Source: Lomentospora prolificans (Eukaryota; Ascomycota; Sordariomycetes; Microascales; Microascaceae). Taken from it: a stretch of DNA of 64,000 bases. Position 1 is the first letter of the stretch, and every line of letters begins with the position of its first letter. The notes beneath the pieces are model-generated. The model was not told the origin of the DNA. It ran no database searches and worked only from the letters and a program-made list of their open reading frames with translations. This document shows, one piece after another, positions 12,196-23,683 of this stretch. Both the position numbers and the translations under genes were made by a program. Location: positions 248,001 through 312,000 of the forward strand of contig JARFXM010000007.1 in NCBI GenBank assembly GCA_029532625.1, written 5' to 3'.

Positions 12196-15100
12196 TCCCT
12201 GCGCTCCGAACCGATAGCCATTCTAGACGATATACTGGGAAAGCTGCCCGCGGGGCATAACTAGTTAGTAGTGTACTGTCGCAATTTTCTTCGTCACCAA
12301 AAGCCTTTCCTGGCGAGTTAGGATTCAAAGTCTTGGGTCATTAAACTGGCGACTGCAGGATCACTACGATGAAAGCTCGGATGGGCGATGGGGGAGTAGG
12401 GATTGAGGGTTATGGATCATGGAATTTTTCAATCATGGGAGAGCTTCTTCTGGGGTACGGTTATCCCAGGCCATTGCTCCCCTCTGATTCTCAGACATGG
12501 TATAAACAACATGCTATACCCACCTGTACTGTTGCTGTAAATCTATCAATGATATATTCGCTTTTAACCTGACCATGTGCTGCATAAACTTTGGCAGTAT
12601 GGTGAAGTCGCAACAATGCACGTCCCTCAAATTCTCCATTTGATTCCAGCGGGTCCAAAGTTCCGCCATCTGGATTCCTACGGAAGGCGGAGGATGAAGC
12701 TAAAGTTATTGGCCGTTCTCGCCAGGAGAACCTGCGGCTGTGCAGGCTTGCGTATAACCCGGGCCCGACTTAACATGCGATTATCTAGTTCAATTTACAC
12801 GTTATAGGGCAGTGATATACGCTCGTTGCACCGCAGCGCGATTCATGTCGGATTCATCAGGTGGATGAAGAAGTATTCCCGGATCAATATTTCATTGCCA
12901 TGTCGTTGGGTCCAAACCAGGCTGTGCAAAATCCACTTCGGGGTCAATGATAGGCCCAAAGTACGGTCCAGCGGAAGAATGGAGTCTTGGGAAGGCGGGA
13001 CGCAAAAAGCGACAGAGCTCGAGAAAGGGGCAGCCCGCCATTTCGCCAAACAATCCCACTGCTTGCCTGCCAGAAACGGCGGAGGCAGGGATGGCTGCAT
13101 GGTTTCCGGGTCCTCCGCGTGTACAGTGCGATTTTCGCAAAATGGTGTAGATACCGTTAAGACCAGTCGCCCAGACCATTGTACTTCGAGTTGCGGTTTT
13201 TGATTGGTCAGCCCTATACGAGCAGAGGTCGCACCACCTTAGTGCCTTTCATTTTCTCCCCATCGTTGGATTGCTTTGACTTTGCAGACTGCTGTTTATA
13301 GTCTACCCCTTAGGAGCGACGGGGGAAAGTGGTGTAGAGGCTGTATGCTCTTCTCCGCTGAGGAATATTAAGGAAATAGATTCTAGAAGCAGATGAGTGG
13401 AACTCAGTAGCCTACAACGGGAGAACAACGAGAAGAATAGCACAGAGACAATCGAAGGCACTCAGCTTGACAAATAGTCTGTATCGACTCGTAAAAAAAC
13501 CGGTGTTGACGGCTTCCCGCCCTCCCCGCCTCGCCTGCCCGGAATAGAGTCGGAGAGATCTCAACCGGTCGTTCTCGAGCAGATAGTCAATCACGTTCTT
13601 TCCCTTTCCAAGCTCCAAGTAACCCTGGCTGGACAAAAGCTGGCCCGCAGGGCAAAGTTCCATCACCATAGCGCAGGGCCACACCCCATATTCACAGATT
13701 TCACATCATATCCGGCACCACGGGTGTGGGTGATGTCGACCCTTTTTCCTGAAACGCAACGGCTGATTTCCTCGGGCCCATCAGCCACACCCCGGGTTGA
13801 AGAAATTGAGAAGCAATTTGAGTGGTTCAATGTACGATCGGCAAAGCCTTACAAGGTCGTCGCTGTCAGCACCTTAAGGTGTGACGTGACATCTTGGGCT
13901 GGTGCGCTGGGGCATTGGAAGATAATACTGTACAACCTCCTTTTGGGGGTTGATAGGCGGCGCACCCTCCACACACAGGCAAGAAAGGTACCCCGAACAA
14001 ACGATTTCGAGTCTCGTAAATTAGTCCCTATCAGGGAAGGCTACATTGGATGCGGAGAGGAGTCAGAACCAAATTCCCCAGGGCACGTTCTCCCTCTTGC
14101 AGTAAATGCTCCAAAATGGGCAGGGCTGAAAAGACACGCTGGGGGGTATGCATAATTGATACTGAGAGATGGGAGACAGAAAAGGATTGATGTATTATGT
14201 ACTGTACATGTCCAGAACACGTCCTTGTTGGCCCCGACCATTTCAGTCCCAGATGAGTAATTTGGCCCGCCAGAGTATCATAATATTGTTGGCGGGAACC
14301 TTGTATGAACGAAGGATCGATTCGACATCGTACAAGGGACCTTTTGCTCGGGTGCAGCCACACAAAGGACAAATGTTATTTAAATCTAGAGCCGTTTAGG
14401 TCGCGTCGCGCTTAACCCTGCAGTGTAGACATTTTCCAAAGCCAACTCGACCTTAGCTACTTTGACAAAAGATTCACTGCTGGCACTCCTCAGCCCTCGG
14501 AAATTGGGACCGTCATACCTTGATTCAAAGCAGCACTGCCACCCATCAAGCATCACAAATTGGTAGAGCGAACTTCTCAACAGGTCCATAGAAAGAAGGG
14601 GGAGAAAAAATCAAAAAGGAATTAGGCGACAAAATATAGAGAAAAACAATAAGAACGGAAAGAGAATGCATCCTGTTGGCCCCCTCTCTGGACTACCCGA
14701 GCTCCCAAACCACGGTATTTGACACTGGGCAGGTGTAGCGAACTGCGTCCTCTGTTCAGTAGAACTTTCCCTCAGTGTCGAGATTCTTCGGTTCAATGTC
14801 GTCGCTAGTGTTGCATCAAGATCGCCCTTTTTCCCATGCTCCGTCGTTGATTTTTGAACATTGGTATTAATAATATAGGAGGTGCTTGCCTGCTAGGCTT
14901 GTGGAGGGTTGGAAACAGGACGGAAGATACAGGACTCGGTGTAGGTATTGGTACTGGAAAGTACTCCCCCCAGGCTGGCTGTGCCTGCACCTCCTCACTA
15001 CCCATGAGCCAATAACCTCTCGCGTTTCTCATCTATCGCGGCCAGAGGAGCTTCGACTCTCCAGATTGCAAGGGGTGGTCTTGCTGGGGTCGGCCGCTGC

Positions 15101-16507
15101 CATCTATTCATTGGTCCAGGTCCGCGCGCACCACCACAGCCCTACGAAGTTCTCTACCAGGATATACTTATTCTTCGTGCGCACAGGACGCCGGCCCCTA
15201 GGCATATCCACATCCGGTTCCTCGTCGTCTGCGAAAAAAAAGGCCAATCCTTTGCATCTCTTCAAAAGTTCTCAGGGCACCACGTAGGCAGGGAGTACTC
15301 GGCTTGTTTCGACATTTACTCCGGAGGTACTGGCGCCTAGTCCAGATGGAATACATTCCTTCCTACCGCGCCTTGCTCCAAGCTCCGGCCCCCATGGTAT
15401 CCGAATCCGAGCCTTCCGCATCTTTCTGAGCGACTCTTGCGAAAGCTTGACAAATCATTGCACGGCACCTCGCCTCCTAACCTTGATGCCTAGGAGGGAC
15501 TTGGCATGAGGTCGCCAGACAACCTTGTGTTCCCGCCGCTGTTCCGTTCCCCACCCCTTTTTTTCCTATTCCTCTTCGCTAGCTTCATTTGCCTTCAAGT
15601 CAGTGTGGAAGCGAGGTTGTACTTTTTTCCATCACACATGCGTCTCTTAGTTTCTTTCGGCCGCCGGACGAAAAATGCAGGAAAAAATACAAGTATATCA
15701 AATACAACGCGTCTGTGGGCCGTTGATCCCAAGCAATGCTCATTAGTACCCTACCTCTCTCTGAAATAGCTACTGGAAGGCTCTTAAAACGTCAAATGAC
15801 AGCTCGTTGTGTACCGCCAGGCTGCTGTCCCCACCACCCCGTCTATCCAGCCTTAATGTATCGCCGGGACTTCGCCGATCCAGGTCTGCCCAAGCCAACC
15901 ATAAACTCTCTCCAAGGTTGCACTGCTCGCTCTGCCCTATGAAAGTGCCACCTGCCCTACGAGCTCAGAGCCGTTCTTTTCACACCCCTCCTCCTAAACA
16001 CCCCTCGCTCCCTTGCTAGCACCTTTCGACCACCAACCACTGCACCCTCGCATGCGATCCTCCGTGTTCTCTGTACCAGTACGTGCAGGATGGCTTGGTC
16101 GTGGAGCCATATTACCAAGTACTCCGTAACGCAAAATGACTTTCCCATCCCCTCATTCCACATACGCACGCTGCTATCCTTGCTCTCTAATAGGAGAACA
16201 CCGCCCGTAGGGCCAGCCAAAGTGGGGACAAGATGGCCCGTCTGGAAGATGGGCTGTAGGGCAGCAGGAGCAGCAGGATGATGAGAATGTCAAATGGCTC
16301 CTCTCCCCAAGACTTGGCCATCGATATGTTATATAACGGCTCCTACGTTCCAGACAAGAGCTCCCACCCGACCTACCTCTTTCTTTTTCCTTTCCCCTCA
16401 GGGACACGATCTCATTTTATCGTTCGAACTTCCTCTAGTGTAGAGTCTCGTTCTTACTGATTCCTCGGAACAACAACTTCGAGTTCAACAACTCTAGCAG
16501 AGACTTG
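12196..16507. other. 4.3-kb gene-poor region
   Basis: This is the longest stretch without a supported gene. Several 60-143-codon frames exist on both strands (for example 13412-13684 minus and 13724-14155 plus), but none shows domain motifs, consistent composition or convincing introns. I found no terminal repeats, transposase motifs or tRNA-like clover sequences. The final few hundred bases are rich in pyrimidines and are probably the promoter and 5' UTR of the bZIP gene. Confidence 0.5.
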
Positions 16508-17537
16508 ATGTCCGTGATGATGTCCCAACCCCAATACTCGTATCCTTCGCCATTGCCGACGCAAAGGCACTACCCAGCGAGTCAGCATGGCACTAGCAGT
16601 GCTTTTAGCAGTTCTGCAAATCCAGATGAGGACTGGACAAAGATATCCGACCTTGCGGAGAGGAGAAGAATCCAGAACCGCATCGCGCAGAGGAACTACC
16701 GTATGTCTCCGACGCCCTTTCATTGGAGCTACCGAGTCATACCCTGCGCACTCCCGGGGTTATAGATGCGGTTGACAGCTAGTTTCCAACATCACGCCTG
16801 CTTTATACTAACGCGGGTTTCCCACCATCTAGGCAAGAAGCTAAAGCAGCGCCTAGAGGATCTTGAGAGGCGTGCAAGTGACGAGTCCCCAATAGTGGGC
16901 AAGCAAACTTCCTCAACCCCCGGGAAAGCCCAGAAGCGTCAGTCTCAGGCATCTAGCAAGAGCCAAAGATCATCGCGGCCCGCCTCGCATGTCCAGCAAA
17001 AGCCTGCTCAGCATCGCGAGGATTATCGCCTGGTGCCTGACTGGAGTGGGCGAGCCGAGTCCCATACCCCACCACTTTATTCCCCTGCTCCATATGCGCC
17101 CACCAATGAGCATATCATGACGCCCTTTGTTCCAATTCAGTCGTACCCTGGAAGCACTACAGCAGAGCCTTATGCGGACTATCTTTCTGGGTCCGCGGCA
17201 GCCACTCTTCCATCCATGTCGCATATGGGCGACGAAACGAAACGGGATTTCTATCATGCTGATCATTCTTTCTCGGCTTATGGCGACTATGGCTTCGTCC
17301 CAACGATAGACATCAGCTCTGCTCTTCAATATGACAGCCCTGGAGCCCACGTAAGTCAGAGAGTTCCATTAAGATCCAGCTAAGGGATATAACCATTTTT
17401 CTAACTGCTGCACGTAGACTCCACCTCTCTCTCACTCGTTTGATCACTCGGCCAACTGCTCAGATGCCGGCTATGAATACCCAACGACTCCACTGTCGAT
17501 GCCCGGGTCACCCGGCATGGGACAGCACCATACCTGA
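16508..17537 (+). CDS. bZIP transcription factor with very short zipper
   Basis: Nuclear DNA-binding protein of about 276 residues from three exons (16508-16700, 16833-17350, 17418-17537). The first splice lies inside the basic region and restores RRRIQNRIAQRNYRKKLKQRLEDLERRA. That matches the N-x7-R bZIP signature (N..AQ..R) preceded by the DWTKISDLAERR lead found in a group of Pezizomycotina bZIPs. After about two heptads the coiled coil is cut off by SDESPIVG, so the leucine zipper is unusually short. The rest is rich in Ser, Pro, Gln and Tyr and probably an activation region, with no second domain. Target genes cannot be judged from sequence. The 3' flank carries a long poly-pyrimidine tract. 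Confidence 0.88.
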
Positions 17538-17698
17538 GTGGTGATGATGCATCTCGCCTGCCGCATATCTTTACGGCTATGCCCTCACTTTCCTTTTAAT
17601 AGCGATCTTGGACGAAGAAGGGGGTTACACGACTCCCCACGTGGACTAGCCCCGACAGGACGTTACGGCCCTAATGACCCTTAATGACCTTAGAATTC

Positions 17699-17755
17699 CT
17701 CTTTTTTTTTCTTTTTTTCTTTTTTTCTTTTTTTTTTTTTTTTTTTTTTTTTTTC
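17699..17755 (+). repeat. Poly-T tract with a few C interruptions
   Basis: About 57 bases of almost pure T broken by single C residues, ending in an uninterrupted run of T. It lies some 160 bp past the bZIP stop codon, where it may belong to the 3' end region. Such tracts are also prone to length errors in assembly. Confidence 0.9.
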
Positions 17756-18124
17756 CAATCCAATTCTGTTACTCATCACGCTAGTTGTTCCTGGAGCGGC
17801 GTTTCTTGGGAGGGGGGGGGCGCCGGGGCGGGATAACGCCGGAAATGTTTGGCTGTGAGCAGTGCTGACGTCCGGGCTGATGCTGCACTCGCTCTTCATG
17901 AATGGCCCTGACAAGCATCGGCGTTTCGGCCTGGGTTTTATACCGAAACATGTAGAAAATCAGCCTATACAATGTAAATTTCTGAACCAAGCTTTATATG
18001 AAATCCGAGGTCCGTGTGTTCTTGATGACCCTCGATTCGACGCCCTACATAAAGGTGCAGCTTCCCCTCCTCTGTGCCCGTGTGCTTCCGATACAATAAA
18101 CCAACGCAAGCAAACAGAACCGTG

Positions 18125-19319
18125 ATGGCAGAAGCTATTTTCAACGGCAGTGGGAGTGAGGGCTTCACTACGTTCCAAGCTTCACTAGCCACAGTCTGCC
18201 TTACACTAATTAGTACCGGGGTGCCATCAATCATCCTCAGCTCGGAGCGTTTCTTCGATGCGAGTGGAACTTTGGCCTTTCTTGTCGCCTGCGCCTCCAG
18301 CTTCCCCACGCCATGTCTCGAGGATTCCGTGGACTATCGCGGCACCCGCCCTTGGGCGGAGTCGCTAATATTTGGTGTGCGGAATGGGGTCGGAGGGTTA
18401 CTCCAAGCAGGGGGCTGTGTTCGGGGAGTAGCATTTGACGGGAGACAGGCGATCCTCACGGGCGTCGTGGCCATGTGGGCCACGCGTTGTATGTATTTCT
18501 CCTTTATACGCCGTGTCTTTGCGCGAGACGAAGCGAGGAAGGGGCTATGACGAGGAAGAAAAGGGATTTTACGCACTGACGATTCTACCTCTCTTTAGTG
18601 GGCCTTTTCCTCCTTTTCCGAATACTCCGGGAGGGAAGGGATTCGCGATTTGACGGGATTAGGGAGTCGCCTGTGAAGTTTACGGTTGCGTGGGTTGGGC
18701 AGCTGGTTTGGGTTGGGTGCTGTGCCATGCCTGTTATTTGGCTCAACTCGGTTCCTGCCCAGGTCTTTGCGAGATTTCCGGGTTTCTCTGCCTTTGAATC
18801 ACTTGGCCTCGCCCTGGCCTTGGCAGGTTTCGCCGTAGAGGTCGTTGCAGATTGGCAAAAGAGCAAGTGGTCGAGGGAGAAACACGAGCGGAAACACGAC
18901 GAGAAGTTCATCAGCCGGGGCCTATTTTCACAAAGGTAAGCACTCAAAAAGCTGCACATGTGACATGAGCCCACGACTCACCCGCCCAATTCACTCACAG
19001 CCGGTATCCTCATTACTTTGGCGACATACTCTTTTGGTTCGGGGTGGCGACCTTTGCTTTCGGCTCCTTGTGGCGGGAGGAGGTAGTTTCTGCCCTTGGC
19101 CTTCCTGGGGGAGTTGTAGGCGGCCTCATCGTCCTGGCGCTGACGTATATCAGCCCGGCATTCGCCTATTTTCTACTTACGAGGGTTTCGGGAATTCCAT
19201 TGAGCGAAGCAAAGTACGATCGTGCATATGGGCACGACGAGAACTACAGAGTTTGGAGACACACGACCCCACGGCTTGTGCCCAAGATCCTATGGTTTTT
19301 CCCTCGGCGCCACGAGTAA
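18125..19319 (+). CDS. DUF1295 / steroid 5-alpha-reductase-like membrane protein
   Basis: Multi-spanning membrane protein of about 339 residues from three exons (18125-18488, 18599-18935, 19001-19319). Joined sequence gives ATRLGLFLLFRILREGRDSRFD, then FTVAWVGQLVWVGCCAMPVIWLN, GLALALAGFAVEVVADWQKSKW and, after the last splice, RYPHYFGDILFWFGVATFAFGSLW. The ADWQK and YPHYFGD...W patterns are typical of the DUF1295 family, related to 3-oxo-5-alpha-steroid 4-dehydrogenases and isoprenylcysteine methyltransferases; the actual substrate is unknown. I count about six or seven hydrophobic segments. The C-terminus has the usual LLTRVSGIPLSE and YRVWRHTTPRLVP. It is convergent with fructose-1,6-bisphosphatase, only 104 bp between stops. 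Confidence 0.9.
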
Positions 19320-19423
19320 AAGTATGTTTTGTCCCCGAAATAGAATCATAGTATTGTACTACGGCCCGGGGTTAGGCCTTTTTATACAGCGCTACAGGCC
19401 GTTCCGCTTTCTGTAGAAGTAGC

Positions 19424-20645
19424 TTAGGATCTGTGAAACTTCTTTACCCTCTCGATCTCATCATAGCTTCCCATAAATATACCCGATCTGTCATGGATGT
19501 CCTCGGGAACAATGTCGAGCATCCTCTTCATATTGCTATCGACAGCTTGACCTCCCGCTATACAAAATGATCGTTAGCTAAATGAACAAATCGTTTTGCA
19601 GCGCGTCGACTTACCATTCTCGAAAACCATGGCCATTGGGGCGCACTCGTAGAGGATACGCAATTTCCCCTTGGGGCTCTTCTTGTCTGCGGGATAAGCG
19701 AACATGCCTCCGTACAGCAGGGTGCGATAGGCATCAGCCACCATGCTACCAATATACCTGGCACTGTATGGCTTGCCGTTTTCCTGCGCCTCCTTGAGCG
19801 AGTTGAAATACGCCTTTACGTCATCGGTCCAGTACAGCGAGTTACCCTCGTTCACAGAGTAGATCGCCCTGGAGCGCGGCAACCGCATGTCTGGGTGGGT
19901 CAGGATGAACTCTCCGAGACCGTTGTCAAGGGTAAAGCCATTGACGCTCCCTCCCTTCATGGTAATGACCAATTGGGCCGACGCGCCGTACATGGTAAAT
20001 CCAGCTGCGAGTAGCTCCGAGCCAGGCTTAAGAATGTCTTCCTTGGTGCCCGTCGAGCTGTCCGGAAGCTTGTGGATTCCGAAGATGGTCCCAACAGAGA
20101 CGCCAGCGTCCAAGTTGGAGCTGCCATCAATGGGGTCGCAGGCGACAGCATAACGAGCTCCGGTGCTTTCCTTGAAGAAAATTATGTTTTCCTCTTCCTC
20201 AGACACTAAGAGGGCGCACTTCCCCGAGGATCGCATGGCCTCGATGAAGAGCTCATTGGAGATAACATCGAGCTTCTTCTGGTCATCTCCAGTCACGTTT
20301 GCGGAACCGGCGAGACCGGTGAGATTGATGAGGGTCGAGCGGCGGATATAGTAGGCAATTGATTTGAAAGAGAACTGCAGCGCGTGGCATAGTAGCCTGA
20401 GGGGGGTTGGGATGTTAGCTCGATCGGCAGGTGGTGTCCGACTTGACATGCCTCGGGCGCGGGCACGAAGAAAAGAAACAAAATGAAGCGCGGGCGGGGT
20501 TGCCTCTTGTGACTTACGTGAAATCACCAGTGGCCTCCTTGTGTTTGGCTTGTTCCTCAGTGAGGAATCGGGTCAGGGTGATGATGTTGGTGTTGACCTT
20601 CTCAGTCATGGTGTTACCAGGCGAATCGCCGTTCGAGGTAGCCAT
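19424..20645 (-). CDS. fbp1: Fructose-1,6-bisphosphatase
   Basis: Hydrolyses fructose-1,6-bisphosphate to fructose-6-phosphate, the committed cytosolic step of gluconeogenesis. Three exons (20645-20518, 20396-19615, 19557-19424) encode about 347 residues, the usual length. Visible signatures are LTRFLTEEQAKHKEATGDFT at the N-terminus, the metal-binding acidic stretch LVSEEEE, the class signature DPIDGSSNLD, and ARYIGSMVADAYRTLLYGGMF near the substrate site. The final exon restores ENAGGQAVDSNMKRMLDIVP and ends KKFHRS. In fungi this gene is normally repressed by glucose. A GTGGGG at 20984-20989, about 340 bp upstream of the start, matches the CreA consensus SYGGRG, but such six-base matches are common. 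Confidence 0.97.
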
Positions 20646-22135
20646 GGTGACGGCGCACGGAGGATTATCAGGGGAAATTTGTAGGTGAATGGTGTGTTGA
20701 AAGAGCTCGGCGGATCGATGATATCATTCACCAGGCGGACTTTGAGTTCAATGTTGGGTGTAAGCTGGATGGGAATACTAGGAAGGTTTTGGAGGGAGGG
20801 GCAGACTGCACATGGAATGAAATGGGGGATTATTTAGATTCGAATGCCGTGGAAAGTTACGCATTTGAACAACGGTAGTTTTTTTTTTCCCTCTCCATTA
20901 GAGCACTGGCTCGACCTTCCCTTTACCCCGGATAGACGAAGAGGGGAGCTCGTCTCGGGCTATGGGGCGGCTATCGGAGGTTAGTGGGGCGGTGGCCGGC
21001 ATACCAGAAGATATCCATATGATGCAATGGTCGGATTGGATTGGACCGAGCACGGTACGCATGTCTGGTAAAATCGCTAGTGAGTGCTAGGGTACGGCTA
21101 CTGGCCGTCGTCGGGGGGCAATTGGCCAGAGGCGACAGTGCCTGGAAAGAGGATTTCCCGGAAGACGTCGGGCTTGTAAGCCGGCAGCATCCGAGACCTC
21201 GGGATAGCATTGCGTGTGATCGAGGGGCTGAAGAGCACCAATGCCGAATCGCGTCTTTGCCTCAGGGTGGACGCGGGGAATCAAATGGTCTCCACACGAC
21301 AACTTGAAGTACTTTACTTTCGTCCTGGTGCTCGGCATGGCTCGAACTGCGATACCGTTTCGTGTCACGCGAAACTATTGATTGAACGGGTCAATCGATG
21401 CCACTGCTCGTATTCGTGCAGAGACATCCGACCACAAATCTAATTCTCTCGCGTGACTGCAAGACAGGGTTCAAATGTTGATTTCGGAATGCTGGCGCTT
21501 TCGGGTCATGGGCCTTGCTAGCGATTGTAGCTAGTTTCCCTGGGACAGACTAAGCTTGCTTCTTGGCTCCCCTAATACATTGTCTGGAACAGGAGTGCCA
21601 ATGGCGGCAATTGTTCGCCAGTCCAAATCATCTGGCACATTCAACAAGAGCTACATTAATCTCGGCCATCCGTGCCAGCAAGGTCGGTCGGCTAGATTAG
21701 AAAAATTCAAATCTTTGATATCAGGACTATGTGTATATTTCTCGAATCATGCAGAGCTTGCCCATGTTCTACTTCGTAGAATAGACATGAAACCTTCAGA
21801 GACGGCTGCCGTTGCATCAGGGCGACTCTCGATGTGGACTTAAGCACGGATTGAGTAGGATTCAATTATGATTACCTTGGTGCGCAACCTCGGCACAACA
21901 TGTGCTCATCCTACCCCTCCAGTGTCTTCAATTCAATCACCTCAGCCTTCCAACCTCAGCATCTTTTCCACCCCTTGTTCATTCTGCGCCAACTCGAATC
22001 TATTTTACCTGCTTTGCTTCCTGTGTCATCCTAATAACCCACGGTGCAATAACTCGACTGACAGCCACCCATCCTATCCTGTCTCCTAGTTTTCAATAAT
22101 CCTCCCGCAAAACCAATCGGATTGACAACTCCATC
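20646..22135. promoter_or_regulatory. Divergent intergenic region, fbp1 / pex11
   Basis: About 1.5 kb between divergent starts, with no supported gene; frames of 60-95 codons look random. It holds the promoters of fbp1 (right to left) and pex11 (left to right). Pyrimidine-rich sequence at 21900-22090 precedes the pex11 start and is probably its core promoter and 5' UTR. Confidence 0.5.
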
Positions 22136-22929
22136 ATGGTCGCGGACGCACTCGTCTATCACCCCACCGTCTCCCACTACCTCAAATTCGTCGCGACGAC
22201 GGTGGGTCGCGACAAGCTCCTCCGCGCAATTCAGTACTTCGCCAGATTCTATTCCTGGTATCTCTTCCGTACGAATAGCTCCAAGACCGAGATCGCTCCT
22301 TGGGATGCCATCAAGCGACAGCTCGGCCTGGCCCGTAAAATCTTCCGCGCTGGCAAAAACGTCGAGCATGTCAAGGCCGCCGCTGTGGCCGCTGATGCTA
22401 AGGCACTGGATCCCGTCCTGCGCTATGCGACTATTGGCCGACAGCTCGGTTACGCTGGCTACTTGACCTTCGATCTCCTCACTCTTCCGGATGCCTTGGG
22501 CGTGCGGAAGTCGCCCAGGGCCAAGACGTTCCAGCGCGAAGCCTACCGGTTCTGGGCCATTGGTATCCTTTGCAGCCTTGTCGCCCAGCTCTACACCCTG
22601 CGTGTTCTACGACTGCGAGAGGCCCGTGTAGACAAGAAGGAAGGTGAAGGTGTAGTAGAAAGCAAGAAGATCGCCATGTAAGTTCTGGGTCCTTATCAGG
22701 GGGAAAATGCCCACCTGCTACTTCCGCCGCGATACTGCGATATCTAACCTAGACCCCCACTTCTAGTGAACGAGCCGCGAGCCGCCTCCAATTGTTCTCT
22801 GACTTGTGCGACCTAACGATTCCTACCTCGGCCCTTGCTTGGGTTGGCCTCGATGACGGCGTGGTTGGTCTGGCAGGCACTATTAGCAGTCTGATCGGCC
22901 TCCAACTGCAGTGGAGGAAGACCGCCTAA
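22136..22929 (+). CDS. pex11: PEX11, peroxisome proliferation protein
   Basis: Peroxisomal membrane protein that bends and elongates the membrane before peroxisome division. Two exons (22136-22677 and 22767-22929) give 234 residues, normal for fungal Pex11. Evident family sequence includes HPTVSHYLKFVATTVGRDKLLRAIQYFARFYSWYL at the N-terminus, the amphipathic helix responsible for membrane curvature, and GYLTFDLLTLPDALGV in the middle. The second exon adds LQLFSDLCDLTIPTSALAWV and closes with a membrane segment, GVVGLAGTISSLIGLQLQWRKTA. The donor is phase 2 and gives ...KKIAI|ERAASRL. Peroxisomal PEX14 lies about 30 kb away in the same window, too far to imply co-regulation. Confidence 0.96.
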
Positions 22930-23683
22930 TGGCTTTTACCCGAAGGTGGCTAGTCTCTTCCAGTGACCGCTCTGTGGGTTAAATGCAGAATGGGCAACGA
23001 TGCATCGCTGAGCTGGGACTGCTCGCAACATACTTAATGGTGTGGAAAGTGAGTGCGAAAAATTTGTACATATATTTTTCTTATGTTGTACGTTAGGAGC
23101 CTACTACTACTACTGCTGCTGTGGCTCACTGAAAAGCTGCTACGTGAACAAGAGAGATCCGGTGCTCATCAGAGTTCGCTTATGGGTTGGTAGGGTCAAA
23201 TGGTTCCAAGATCGGACTGGGTATCGCCGGATGGGGCTTCGAAAGGGGAAGAGGTGAAGTGAAATAGAAAGAAACATAAACCATCATTGGAGATCATCAT
23301 GCCCACCATTTAGTGATGCCTCCAACGCCTTAAAGGGTAAGAATCGCTCATTCTCGACTTTAACCAAACGGACATCAAAGCCTGCACCAGTGAACCCTTG
23401 AATTATGATCCTCCGTAGCCTTGGATTACCGACGTCCGCCATGTCCTGCGCATAAAACATACATCCTTTCGATTACAGACTAAGAAACAATCGTTGCCTA
23501 ATTAACGGGACGGGGGCGGGCCGAATCTTGTTCGGCGTCCCTAGAATGGCGGAAGTCGGGGAGCGACCCCAAACGCCGTTAACCAAGCACCTGCGTAAAG
23601 AAACCTCCAGAAAACGTAAAATCGTGTACAATGATCTAACACGTTCGTTAAGGCTTGGTTCGGGCGGGAAGCAATGTTTAAAT
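22930..23683. other. Intergenic between convergent pex11 and SR-protein genes
   Basis: 754 bp between stop codons, presumably the two 3' UTRs. No supported gene. Frames entering this stretch are continuations of the Arg-rich SR exon read in other frames. Confidence 0.5.

Noticed and set aside
13724..14155. 143-codon plus-strand frame in the gene-poor region
   Set aside because: Part of it (VEEIEKQFEWFNV) looks plausible, but there is no motif, no family recognised and no supporting exon structure.
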